A program made the translations under genes and the position numbers. This document shows positions 37,601 through 46,270 of a stretch of DNA of 64,000 nt, one piece after another (position 1 is the stretch's first letter; each line of letters starts with the position of its first letter). The stretch spans positions 70,861,403 to 70,925,402 of the forward strand of contig NC_134419.1 in the NCBI RefSeq assembly GCF_030867145.1, written 5' to 3'. The notes beneath the pieces are model-generated. The model searched no databases. It saw only the letters and a program-made list of their open reading frames with translations, and was not told where the DNA came from. The stretch is from Opisthocomus hoazin (Eukaryota; Chordata; Aves; Opisthocomiformes; Opisthocomidae).

Positions 37601-40600
37601 CTTCTTTGTATGTGTTCAGATTGGCTCAGAGCCTTTCAAAATGTTGATATGCTCGGTCCTGTACATGCTAACCAACACATCAACCACAGGCCTCAAGTCA
37701 AGGGGAATTAATAGGTATTCAGTATGTCGGACCCCCAAAGTCAAACTCAGAGTGTGCTTACTTGTATAGCACACACCACCACATGCCGTACCTCATGTAC
37801 TTACGGTGTCACACGCACGGTAAAGGGCTGGAAAGTATGGCCGCTTCTGCTATTTAATACATTTGTTCTAAATATTCGTCGCATTGTTTACCTAAAAGTA
37901 ACTACATACAGTCTTTGGCACACTGTCACATGTAATCAAGAGATAATGTCAATGGAATTGCATGTTGTCACAGGATAAGAGCCTCCTGCTGTTGCTGAAA
38001 TGCCAAATTGAAGCCGAGGCATTTATGGAAAATAAACGTCAAGTCAAAGCCAAGATGTTTATTTTAAAAACAAGAGACATGGATCTTGTGGCAGTGTTCC
38101 ATCATGTCTCTATTTCTCTAATAACAAATGTCCAGTGTGAATAAAGCCCAGTGACAGTTTCTTCCAGGGGCAGCACAGAGAGGGTGAAGCCTGACCACTT
38201 CACGTGAAGACTTGCAGAGTTGGTTCTCATCTGCTTTTCTTCAGGTTTTAGTCAGACTGTCCCGGTAACCAACACAAAATGGTTTCTCAGATGTATGCTA
38301 AGTTTACAAAGGGATTTAGGAGGACAGCAGGAAGAAAAAGGGACAGCAAATGCTTTTTTAATTTGCTGTTACATAGAACTTCTTCTCCAGAGGAAGAATG
38401 ACAATAACATTAAGATTACTGAAGTCAGTGGGAGGCCTTCCAGGCATTTCAGTGGGCTTTGCCTCATGCCTTAAGAGAATGAACAGTTAATATTTTAAGA
38501 GGATATTATGTTAATAATGGTGGTGCTTGAATTTGATTGCAATGAGACCGTGACTGTACCAAGGCTGGACAATGAAGACAAGATTCTTCTGGGTCGTAAG
38601 CAGCAGCAGGGTCACCCCTTGCTCCCGGCAGGCAACTGCTCATCCTGGCTGCCGGTCTGCAGGAGATTTCTGCTCTGTCCACACCAGCCTCACAGCCACC
38701 AAGAAACTGCTCCTTCACTTCATTTCTCCAGTAAAGCATCGCTAAATACAGCTGGTCACCCAGTGACAAAGACGACAGAGTTTATTTTTCTTTGCATGAG
38801 GAAAAATGAAGGTCACTTGTAGAGACCCAAGCTGCTGAGATATGGTAAGAAACCACGTTAAAGCTAAAAGAAAGAGCTGGAAATGTCCGTATCTTAGACA
38901 TGATGCTATCTGATCCAAAGCTGAGAATGAAAGTTTTGTCAAACCTAACCATACAGGCCCGAGTGATGAGCCATCCACTGCTACTCCTGGCAAACTAATG
39001 GCTTTGACGTCCTAAAAGCTCTTTCAGATATTCATATCAAATTATCCCTTTCATCACATTACCACTCATTAAATCTCCTTGTATTCATCTAAATTATTCC
39101 TCTCCCTCCCTGAAAAATTTTTCTTCCTCCAACTACATTAAAAGCTTATTTCTTCAACAAGCTAAAATTGCCTCTCCACTCTCCTCATCTGCCATGCTTC
39201 TCTAAACTTTCATCAGCTCTCTGCCAACATCCTCCCTCTCCAACCACCCTCGCAGGCCACGAAAGAGTACCAAGCCGTAGTACGCAGAGCTCAGAGCATC
39301 CCTGGGGATCCAGGATGGGCTCCAGCAGCAACTCACCTGTCTGTCCCCAGGACACAGAACTGGCAACAGCAAACCCAGCACCCCCAGTGCTGCCCCGACC
39401 CTGCAACACCGAAGGAAGGGGTTAGCCCCAGTGCCCAGGGCCGTTCCCAGTCTCCTGCCCCACTGCTGGTGCTTGCGATCGGTGTTGCATGGAGAGAGGC
39501 AAGAGGACAAGCAGGAAGCTGTGCAAAGCATCTCAAAGGACTGGGTTTAAAAATATACTTAGATAACCCACTTCAGTTGCTGAAATGTTTAAGCTTCACA
39601 GCTCATGCCAACAGAGTTCCTCAAATGCAGTACATGTTGATTTTCATTGGATCTATCCATTACTCTCTACACAACATAAGACTGATCTGTCCTAATAACT
39701 ACTGAGTGTTTGGGCTTTCTTTTTTAATGACTTCCAAAGGAAAAAATAAATTAATTGCTCATTAAAAACTGTGATCTGGAGAGCAAGTAAAAATAAACCA
39801 TTTCAGTTCTGGAAAATTTTCTCTTGACCTGACACCCTTAAATAATATGCAAAGAAAGAGCTATATTAAAATCATATAAGGAGCTGTCTGAAATGCAAAA
39901 AAAACAAGGAAATGTTGGGTTACAGGAGATTTGCAAAGGTAACGGTCTGAAAGGGGTTAAGCCTGCAGTGATTATTTGGCTGCTCTTTGCTGCAAGGGCC
40001 AGAGGGGTGTTCTGTACAAAAATCATCCAGTTGCTTACTTTTTCCTTTGGAGATGCATTGTTTCCCAAAGACACTCTGGCTCCAGCTCTGATCTGGCATT
40101 CCAGATTGATGCTTGTTGAACCAACAAAGATACTGGGGAGCAACACACAATGATGCATCTTCTGGTTTATTGCGTACTTGCTAGTAGTTTCCTTTACCTC
40201 TCCAACCTCTAAGCTTATGGTGGGATGAGGATCTCCAGCTGGAGATCTGACTGGACAGCTTGATAGGCAAGGACCTGGCATTTGGTTAGGTTACGGTATT
40301 TATTAACGGTGTAAGGATACTATAGCAATAATGGATCTGAATAGATGACAGATGGATGATGCTCCAGGAATAGCAAGGAAAACAGCTACACCAACACTGC
40401 TTCCCGCTGTCGGAGTAATCTTGGGAAAAGTGTTTAAGATTTTATCAGACTTGAATCTGGCTGATTTTGCGCTGAAATGGACTATTCACATTCACAAAGT
40501 CCATCTGAGCGCCTCAGCTGTGAAGGCTTTGGTGTGGTGACGCAACGCACGGCTCGTACTGACTTTAAGTGCTCCAGCTAGACGTAGAAAACAAAAGAAA

Positions 40601-40674
40601 ATCTTTCCATCCCAAAGCTCCACTGTCCTAATCCAGTTTCAGACTATTATTTTTTAAAATCAGAATTACAGACA
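31661..40674. other. Long intergenic stretch upstream of ADRB1
   Basis: About 9 kb without a recognisable gene. It contains a 14-A tract near 32,892-32,905 and a TAAT-rich block near 36.4-36.6 kb that could be a regulatory element. As the 5' flank of ADRB1 it is a plausible home for distal enhancers, but none can be shown from sequence alone. Confidence 0.55.
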
Positions 40675-41199
40675 CAAGTTGACCATGAGCCAGCAGTGCG
40701 CTCTGGCTGCCAAGGAGGCCAATGGCATTCTGGGGTGCATTAGGAGGAGTGTGGCCAGCAGGTCGAGGGAGGTTCTCTTTCCCCTCTACTCTGACCTAGT
40801 GAGGCCCCATCTGGAGTACTCTGTCCAGTTCTGGGCTCCCCAGTTCAAGAAAGATGAGGAGCTACTGGAGAGAATCCAGTGGAGGGCGACGAGGATGGTG
40901 AGGGGACTGGAGCATCTCTCCTGCGAGGCTGAGGGAGCTGGGCTTGTTCAGCCTGAGGAAGAGAAGGCTGAGAGGGGACCTTAGAAACGCTTATAAATAT
41001 CTCAAGGGTGGGTGTCAGGAGGATGGGGCCAAACACTTTTCAGTGGTGCCCAGCGACAGGACAAGGGGCAATGGGCACAAACTGAGGCACAGGAAGTTCC
41101 ATCTGAACATGCGGAAGAACTTCTTCCCTCTGAGGGTGACGGAGCACTGGAACAGGCTGCCCAGGGAGGTTGTGGAGTCTCCTTCTCTGGAGATGTTCA
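40675..41199 (+). mobile_element. Outer CR1 LINE, 5' portion (ORF2 C-terminal relic)
   Basis: This part of a 5'-truncated CR1 encodes the end of the ORF2 endonuclease/reverse-transcriptase polyprotein. One frame from 40,679 reads through [14 protein letters not shown] and [13 protein letters not shown], a hallmark of CR1-type RT tails. A second frame from 40,944 continues with [17 protein letters not shown] and [13 protein letters not shown]. The change of frame around 40,930 shows a frameshift, so it is a dead copy. The sequence is interrupted at about 41,199 by another CR1 and resumes at about 41,519. Confidence 0.95.
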
Positions 41200-41518
41200 T
41201 GACTTCCAGTACCTGAAGGAGGCTGACAGGAAGGATGGAGAGGGACTGTTCACAAGGGTGTGTAGTGATAGGACAACGGGGAACGGCTTTAAACTAAAAG
41301 TGGGCGGATTTAGATTAGATATTAGGAAGGAAACACTGGAACAGGTCGCCCAGAGAAGCTGTGACTGCCCCCTCCCTGGCAGTGTTCAAGGCTGGGTTGG
41401 ATGGAGCTCTGAGCAACCTGGTCTGGTGGAAGATGTCCCTGCCCATGGCAGGGGGGTTGGAACCAGATGATGTTTAAGGTCCCTTCCAACCCAAACCATT
41501 CTATGATTCTATGATTCT
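41200..41518 (+). mobile_element. Inner CR1 LINE inserted into the outer CR1
   Basis: This is a 5'-truncated CR1 of about 320 bp in the same orientation. It begins near TTCCAGTACCTGAAGGAGGC and contains the TTTAAACTAAAAG and TTTAGATTAGATATTAGGA blocks, GAGCAACCTGGTCTGGTGGA and GGGGTTGGAACCAGATGATG. It ends in the ATTCTATGATTCTATGATTC tail. It lacks the usual block between ATTAGGAAG and ACACTGGAACAGG, a small internal deletion. It splits the outer copy between ATGTTCA and AGACCCGCC, which are contiguous in the copy at 15.4 kb, so it inserted later. Confidence 0.93.
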
Positions 41519-41640
41519 AAGACCCGCCTGGACGCGGTCCTGTGCAGCCTGCTCTGGGTGACCCTGCTTCGGCAGGGGGGTTGGACTGGGTGATCCACAG
41601 AGGTCCCTTCCAACCCCCACCATTCTGTGACTCTGTGAAC
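41519..41640 (+). mobile_element. Outer CR1 LINE, 3' portion
   Basis: The outer element resumes at AAGACCCGCCTGGACGCGGT and runs through GGGGGGTTGGACTGGGTGAT to the ATTCTGTGACTCTGTGA end. Its 3' end lies only about 290 bp before the first ATG of the ADRB1 transcript region, so it forms the distal edge of the promoter or may even lie inside the 5' UTR. Confidence 0.93.
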
Positions 41641-41723
41641 GTTGCCCAGCCACAACCCTTCTGCTTTTCATTCAGCGTTTTCCTGGCGTTCCTCCCAGAC
41701 CAGAATAATCTTCCAGCTCCGGA

Positions 41724-41827
41724 GCAGCCGCCGCGGACGGACGCCCCCCTCCCCCCCCCGGGACGCCCACCATCGTGGGCGTCCCGGGGCTGGGGGTGGG
41801 GGTGGGATATCCGTCCGCGGCGGCTGC
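41724..41827. repeat. 104-bp quasi-palindrome in the ADRB1 promoter/5' UTR
   Basis: Two nested perfect arm pairs were checked base by base: outer 41,724-41,741 with 41,810-41,827 (18 bp) and inner 41,756-41,770 with 41,775-41,789 (15 bp, loop CATC). Between them the left side is C-rich (14 nt) and the right side G-rich (20 nt), so much of the middle also pairs. In RNA this would make a very stable hairpin; in DNA it could extrude as a cruciform. Confidence 0.93.
41786..41806 (+). promoter_or_regulatory. G-quadruplex motif in ADRB1 promoter
   Basis: Four G-runs of 4, 5, 5 and 3 residues are separated by CT, T and T (41,786-41,789, 41,792-41,796, 41,798-41,802, 41,804-41,806). This fits the canonical G3+N1-7 rule with very short loops. 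It forms the G-rich part of the right arm of the quasi-palindrome, so the quadruplex and the hairpin would exclude one another. Confidence 0.75.
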
Positions 41828-41852
41828 CGCGGGGAGGGCGTGGCGTCCCCTC

Positions 41853-41907
41853 GGCCCCGCCCCCGCGGCGCCGATTGGCGGCGGGCGGCGAGGCGGGGCG
41901 GGGCGGG
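41853..41907. promoter_or_regulatory. Cluster of Sp1-type GC boxes
   Basis: CCCCGCCCCCG near 41,855-41,865 and GGGGCGGGGCGGG near 41,894-41,907 flank the inverted CCAAT box. No TATA box is visible nearby. This is the arrangement expected of a TATA-less CpG-island promoter. Confidence 0.65.
41874..41878 (-). promoter_or_regulatory. Inverted CCAAT box
   Basis: ATTGG on the plus strand, in the context GCCGATTGGCGG, is a good NF-Y-type site. It lies 51 bp before the first ATG and is flanked on both sides by GC boxes. The transcription start is not known, so it could be promoter or transcribed sequence. Confidence 0.6.
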
Positions 41908-41928
41908 CCGGCGGCGCGGCGCGGAGCC

Positions 41929-42003
41929 ATGCGGCGGCCCGGGGCGGCGGCGGCGGAGGAGCCGGAGCCGGAGCCGGGTGGGTGCCCGCGGCTTGGCGGA
42001 GCG
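41929..42003 (+). other. Possible in-frame N-terminal extension of ADRB1
   Basis: The first ATG after the upstream CR1 lies at 41,929, has G at -3 and is in frame with the receptor 25 codons upstream of the conserved start. It would add an Ala/Glu/Pro-rich segment ([18 protein letters not shown]...) with no signal-peptide character. No ATG occurs between 41,641 and 41,928. Whether it is translated depends on the transcription start, which is unknown; the conserved start at 42,004 has the stronger context. Confidence 0.45.
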
Positions 42004-43263
42004 ATGGGCGATGGGTGGGTGCCGCCCGACTGCGGCCCCCAGAACCGCTCCGGCGGCGGGGCCGGGAGCGGGCAGCTGGCCGGCGAGGAGGTGTCGCAGC
42101 AGTGGGCGGTGGGCATGAGCCTGCTGATGGCCCTGGTGGTGCTGCTGATCGTGGCGGGGAACGCGCTGGTGATCGCGGCCATCGGGCGGACGCAGCGGCT
42201 GCAGACCCTCACCAACCTCTTCATCACCTCGCTGGCCTGCGCCGACCTGGTGATGGGGCTGCTGGTGGTGCCCTTCGGGGCCACGCTGGTGGTGAGGGGA
42301 ACCTGGCTCTGGGGATCCTTCCTCTGCGAGTGCTGGACCTCGGTGGACGTGCTCTGCGTGACGGCCAGCATCGAGACCTTGTGCGTCATCGCCATCGACC
42401 GCTACCTGGCCATCACCTCGCCTTTCCGCTACCAGAGCCTCATGACCAGGGGTCGGGCCAAGGGCATCATCTGCACCGTCTGGGCCATCTCCGCCCTGGT
42501 CTCCTTCTTGCCCATCATGATGCACTGGTGGCGGGATGAGGACCCCCAGGCACTGGAGTGCTACCAGGACCCGGGCTGCTGCGACTTCGTCACCAACAGG
42601 GCTTACGCCATCGCCTCCTCCATCATTTCCTTCTACATCCCCCTCGTCATCATGATCTTCGTGTACCTCCGGGTGTACAGAGAGGCCAAGGAGCAGATCA
42701 GGAAGATCGATAGGTGCGAGGGCCGGTTCTATGGCAGCCACGAGCAGCCGCAGCCACCCCCGCCCCCTCACCACCAGCCCATCCTCGGCAACGGCCGAGC
42801 CAGCAAGCGGAAGACCTCCCGCATCATGGCCATGAAGGAGCAGAAAGCCCTCAAGACTCTGGGCATCATCATGGGGGTGTTCACCCTCTGCTGGCTCCCT
42901 TTCTTCCTGGTGAACATCGTCAACGTCTTCAACAGGGACCTGGTGCCGGACTGGCTCTTCGTTTTCTTCAACTGGCTGGGCTACGCCAACTCCGCTTTCA
43001 ACCCCATCATCTACTGCCGCAGCCCCGACTTCCGAAAGGCCTTCAAGAGGCTGCTCTGCTGCCCTCGGAGAGCCGACCGGCGGCTGCACGCCGGCGGCGG
43101 GGAGCTGGCCCCCCTGCCAGGGGGCTTCGTCAGCACCGTGGGCTCCCCCGAGCGCAGCCTGGCAGGGACCTGGTCCGACTGCAACGGGGGCATGCGCGGC
43201 GGCAGCGAGTCCAGCCTGGAGGAGAGAAATAGCAAAACGTCCGATTCGGAGTCCAAGGTATAG
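42004..43263 (+). CDS. ADRB1: Beta-1 adrenergic receptor
   Basis: Catecholamine-activated, Gs-coupled class A GPCR of the plasma membrane, 419 aa, single exon. The sequence matches turkey beta-1 receptor almost throughout. N-glycosylation site N14-R-S; TM1 about 38-62 with N53; TM2 D81; TM3 with amine-binding D115 and D132-R133-Y134; TM4 W160; TM5 S205, S206 and S209 for catechol hydroxyls; TM6 C296-W-L-P299-F-F and N304; TM7 N323 and N333-P-I-I-Y337. Extracellular cysteines C108, C186, C192 and C193 fit the two known disulfides. The third loop carries polyproline (about 249-255) and a KRKTS PKA-type site; C352/C353 are palmitoylation candidates. The tail is Ser-rich and ends ESKV, a class I PDZ ligand as in mammals. 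The start was chosen for the conserved MGDGW N-terminus and strong context (G at -3, G at +4). An in-frame ATG at 41,929 could add 25 residues. Confidence 0.97.
   Translation: MGDGWVPPDCGPQNRSGGGAGSGQLAGEEVSQQWAVGMSLLMALVVLLIVAGNALVIAAIGRTQRLQTLTNLFITSLACADLVMGLLVVPFGATLVVRGTWLWGSFLCECWTSVDVLCVTASIETLCVIAIDRYLAITSPFRYQSLMTRGRAKGIICTVWAISALVSFLPIMMHWWRDEDPQALECYQDPGCCDFVTNRAYAIASSIISFYIPLVIMIFVYLRVYREAKEQIRKIDRCEGRFYGSHEQPQPPPPPHHQPILGNGRASKRKTSRIMAMKEQKALKTLGIIMGVFTLCWLPFFLVNIVNVFNRDLVPDWLFVFFNWLGYANSAFNPIIYCRSPDFRKAFKRLLCCPRRADRRLHAGGGELAPLPGGFVSTVGSPERSLAGTWSDCNGGMRGGSESSLEERNSKTSDSESKV
43258..43263 (+). promoter_or_regulatory. Candidate splice donor overlapping the ADRB1 stop
   Basis: AAG|GTATAG: the final Lys codon is followed by GTA (Val) and TAG (stop), which also read as a fair 5' splice site. 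G-runs follow at once (43,263-43,272 and 43,279-43,284), a feature that often supports donor use. Splicing here would remove the terminal Val and the stop. Turkey beta-1 receptor, as I recall it, continues with a Met exactly after SESK, which supports a real donor at this point in birds. Confidence 0.6.
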
Positions 43264-44131
43264 GGGGGGGGGACATGTGGGGGGCCGCGTCGGAGCCGGG
43301 GCAGGGAGAGAGGCAGGCAGGGAGACGTGGAGAAAGCCCCGGTAAGGCTCACGCCAAGCAAACCCGGTGCCCGCCTTAGCCGGGAGCGAGCGGGTGTTTA
43401 CTTAGGAATGGAAGCAGGTGAGCTGGCGTGGGACGTACGACGACAGCGAGCGGGGAACCCGCTGACCGGAGCGCCCGGAGAACGAGCAGCCCGTCGCAAA
43501 GCCAGCCAAGCTCGTGTCTGGGGGGGGAGCGCGTTGGGAAGGGGCTGCGTCAGCGCCCTTTGCTGGGGTGAGTGATCCCACGGGTGGGACACGGGTGGTT
43601 GGACCTGAGCGTGGAGGTGCTGGCTGCTGCCGGGGGTCCCCGCCGTCCCCCGCCTCGCCGGGGCTGTCGGACACCCCGGGTTTTGCCCGCTCGCCCGCAG
43701 CACGGGCGGTTTTTGGGGGAGGCGCGGGGTCCGTGCTGCAGGTGCTCCAGGCGGAGAGCACAGACCCCCAGGCAGGAGGAGGTGTAAGCTGGGAGTAGCT
43801 GCACTCCCCTCCTCCGCCGAGTAGCGACGGAGGAAAATATTGAGTAACGAGGAGCACAGGTGTATTTTGGAAGGGGTAAAACCCGCAGCCCACGCTGGTG
43901 TGCTGTCTCCCTCGGCACCAGCAAGCGGTGAGTTGTGCTTATCTCCTTCGGGCAGACAATAGCAGTCGGGCTGGGAAACTTCTACCTCAAACTGTGCATA
44001 TTGTACAGGGGAACGAACGGACCGTGTTTATATTAAACAGCATATTTACATACCACTAATAGTATTTTATGAAAAGGGAGGGGGGGGGAGAGTCGAGGAG
44101 CCTTCTGCAGCTTGTTCATTGTAATTACAAG

Positions 44132-44188
44132 ATGAACGCGGGGGGGGAGGGAATCCTGGCAACAACAGAAATTTACTGCACAATTTAA
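44132..44188 (+). pseudogene. ADRB1: Alternative ADRB1 C-terminal exon, shortened relic of the turkey tail
   Basis: An acceptor AG at 44,130-44,131 is followed by a frame starting with ATG. Joined in phase 0 to the donor after the ADRB1 Lys codon, it would encode 18 residues (MNAGGEGILATTEIYCTI) and stop at TAA 44,186-44,188. The ILATT..YCT core matches the extra C-terminal tail of turkey beta-1 receptor. The homology continues beyond the stop: GDKAV in the same frame, then after a 1-nt shift in a T-run, LRVVKLFEDVTCTHVHTRKLK at 44,220-44,285. So the long turkey tail is not open here. Either a short tail is still made by splicing, or this is now only 3' UTR. Confidence 0.65.
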
Positions 44189-44214
44189 AAAAACGGCGAC
44201 AAAGCCGTTTTTTT
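44187..44214 (+). other. Stem-loop in ADRB1 3' region
   Basis: A7CGGC at 44,187-44,197 pairs perfectly with GCCGT7 at 44,204-44,214 around the loop GACAAA (11-bp stem). It sits exactly where the turkey-like reading frame is broken. It is possibly an RNA structure in the 3' UTR; the role is unknown. Confidence 0.7.
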
Positions 44215-44581
44215 GCACAGTGTTAAGAGTTGTAAAGTTATTTGAAGATGTTACTTGCACACACGTACACACACGCAAATTAAAAAACAGGGGTTTGAGT
44301 AACACTGACCCTGAACCTGATTTCTGGTTTCGTCTGGTCTGTTGGAGTTTTGTTGAGAGAGTGACTTTTTTTATATTATTTTATGAAGGTACTGTAAATA
44401 TATCCATATTATAAATTAAAATATCTTAAGGGACTTTATTATTTTTATTTCCAAGTGCCCACGTGAATCTGCTGTTATTTTAGCACTTGTGTGTCGTTTC
44501 CATTTTCCTCTCTGTGTATGTTTGATAACATATTTATACTCTGGTGCAATTTACTACTGTGTAAGTAATTGGTCTATGTGC

Positions 44582-44587
44582 AATAAA
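44582..44587 (+). terminator. ADRB1: Polyadenylation signal of ADRB1
   Basis: AATAAA about 1.3 kb after the stop is followed 25-40 nt later by a GT-rich stretch (GCGTGTCTCTGTAGGTTTTG), the usual arrangement for cleavage and polyadenylation. A weaker ATTAAA occurs earlier, near 44,415, and another AATAAA lies at 45,337. Confidence 0.7.
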
Positions 44588-46245
44588 TACCGTTGCAGCA
44601 CAAGCAAGCGTGTCTCTGTAGGTTTTGAAACAATACCTGCCTATAATGGGAAGAACAGCATTTGTTTTTGTCCAAAGATGGCTCAGATTACCAACACAGC
44701 TCTATCTGATGGCTTTTCCTGACACGGCGGTGTAAAAAACGTGTTCGAAACCCAATAAGGTTGTGTTCCTGTCGCACCGACGTCTGCTGACTTCCCTTAA
44801 AATTCATGGCTAAAGACAAGGTGTTTCCAGTCTGATAATGAATGCACTCGTTTTCTGTAACGATTCCTTTCTGGAATATATTCTGGTTTGTTGTTTTGTT
44901 GTTGTCAGGAGTACGCGTCTGGGAGTCAGGACACCAGAATACCCGAGATTACAGAGGATGCTTAGTTTGAAAGCTGAAAATGGCCTCGAGCAGAAAGAAA
45001 TCTCCGTACGGGATGCTCGCCACCCCACGAGTAAGTCCACCTCGTGCCGACGGTGGGCCCGATCCTGCCCGAGCAAGGCGGGCGGTGCGTGCTTGGCGGG
45101 ACAGGGTCGGGGCAGACCCCTGCCCAAAAAGCAGACGGAGGAGGCTTGAGCGCTGCGAGGGGAGATGGCAGCCGGGGAGTTGGTCGGAGGAGTCCAGGCT
45201 TTGGTTCCCTCTTACTGTAAAAAAGGGATTAACCTCTGAGGGAACGTCTGAGACGTTGCTGGAGCAGGGTCGGACTCTGGGGCAGAGTAAAACACTGCTG
45301 AAATCGGGGGAAACCTCTTCCGCTGTCACTGGGTGAAATAAAACTGCCCGGTTTGTAGACCGTGAGGCTGGCGGTCATGTGCAGCGTGGCTTACGGTGCA
45401 GCCACACGCCGCTTAGGGGCCAGGTTACGAGAACTGAGTGTTGGCTTTCGGGCTGATCCATGTGAGGGGGTACTGTGACCAGAAGGGCTGCAGGTTTGGG
45501 TCCTTGCTCCAAAACATTGTCATCCTTTATTTCTTTGGGGAGGTGCGCTGTGTCCTTGTGGTTTCATAAAGTTTTTTATTACTGCAGTGAATACATGGCA
45601 GATAGGGCGACAAAGAGGCAGCGTGGAATAGAAGTGAAGCCATTTTTAGCTTTATTAAACTCAGAAGTATAGTCAAATTAGAAATCACCTCCCAGGAAGA
45701 ACACTTCCCAGAGTGAGTTCTTTAGGGTGGTGGCCAACGGTTTGTTTTGGAAACCACTTCTTCATTTTTTTTTGTTTTAAAACTGAAGGAATTTGTCTTT
45801 TGCAATTTTTAATGATATATTTTCATGAAAAAAAAAAAGTTATGCTCTTTATGCAAGGGCAAAATAGAGGCACCAGGGAAGTAAATAATACTTTTCCATT
45901 GATGTTGCTGGGGTTCGATGTGAGCTGCAGTTAATGATGTCTCACTTGATAATAGTCAAATGGGCTCCGTAAAATGCCGGGGTGACATCGGATCAGGTGC
46001 GAAGTGAAGTATGCCCTGCCACCATATGATTATTTTTTTTAATGTGGTTTTGTCTGTGGTTCCAGCAAAGACAACAGGACCGGGACTGCGACACCAGTGA
46101 CTGCAGCGAGGTGTTGGCTGCGCACGTCAGGGTCGGGACGGAACCGGGTGGCAATGCTGCCCTCTTCCTCCCTCTCCTTCTCTTCCTCCTCCTCCTGTGC
46201 TGGGGATCGCAGCGAGCCAGGGCAGGACGTGGCCCATGCCTGCTA

Positions 46246-46270
46246 GGCAGGGCAGGGCAGGGCAGGGCAG
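46246..46270. repeat. (GGGCA)n short tandem repeat
   Basis: Five head-to-tail GGGCA units in a GC-rich context; a simple repeat. Confidence 0.85.

Larger units (their letters stand above)
41690..43900. promoter_or_regulatory. CpG island covering ADRB1 promoter and coding sequence
   Basis: The sequence is extremely GC- and CpG-rich from shortly after the CR1 end, through the coding sequence and into the first part of the 3' UTR. This contrasts with the AT-rich upstream flank. CpG-island promoters and GC-rich single-exon coding regions are known for ADRB1 in other vertebrates. The limits given are by eye. Confidence 0.85.
43264..44605 (+). other. ADRB1: ADRB1 3' untranslated region
   Basis: This runs from the stop to just beyond the AATAAA at 44,582. 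The first part is GC-rich, the remainder AT-rich. It contains a TGTAAATA Pumilio-type site at 44,393-44,400 and U-rich stretches such as ATTATTTTTATTT near 44,439 that resemble AU-rich elements; mammalian ADRB1 mRNA is known to be controlled by AU-rich-element-binding proteins. It also carries the relic of a turkey-like C-terminal exon (44,132-44,188 and beyond). The 3' limit is inferred. Confidence 0.7.

Noticed and set aside
41542..42003. A long upstream continuation of the receptor frame starting in CR1
   Set aside because: The frame is open back to the CR1 but has no ATG before 41,929. It is low-complexity promoter/5' UTR sequence, so the CR1-fused product is not supported.
41668..43089. 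473-codon open frame on the minus strand opposite ADRB1
   Set aside because: A by-product of the GC-rich, codon-biased receptor gene: the antisense frame rarely meets stops. Its product is low-complexity His/Gly/Asp/Glu-rich sequence with no family resemblance.
43402..43924. Long overlapping frames on both strands after ADRB1
   Set aside because: They fall in the GC-rich early 3' UTR, occur in several frames at once and match nothing known.
44187..44214. Stem-loop followed by a T-run as a transcription terminator
   Set aside because: It looks like a bacterial intrinsic terminator, but this is a vertebrate Pol II gene, where such structures do not end transcription, and a polyadenylation signal lies 370 bp further on.
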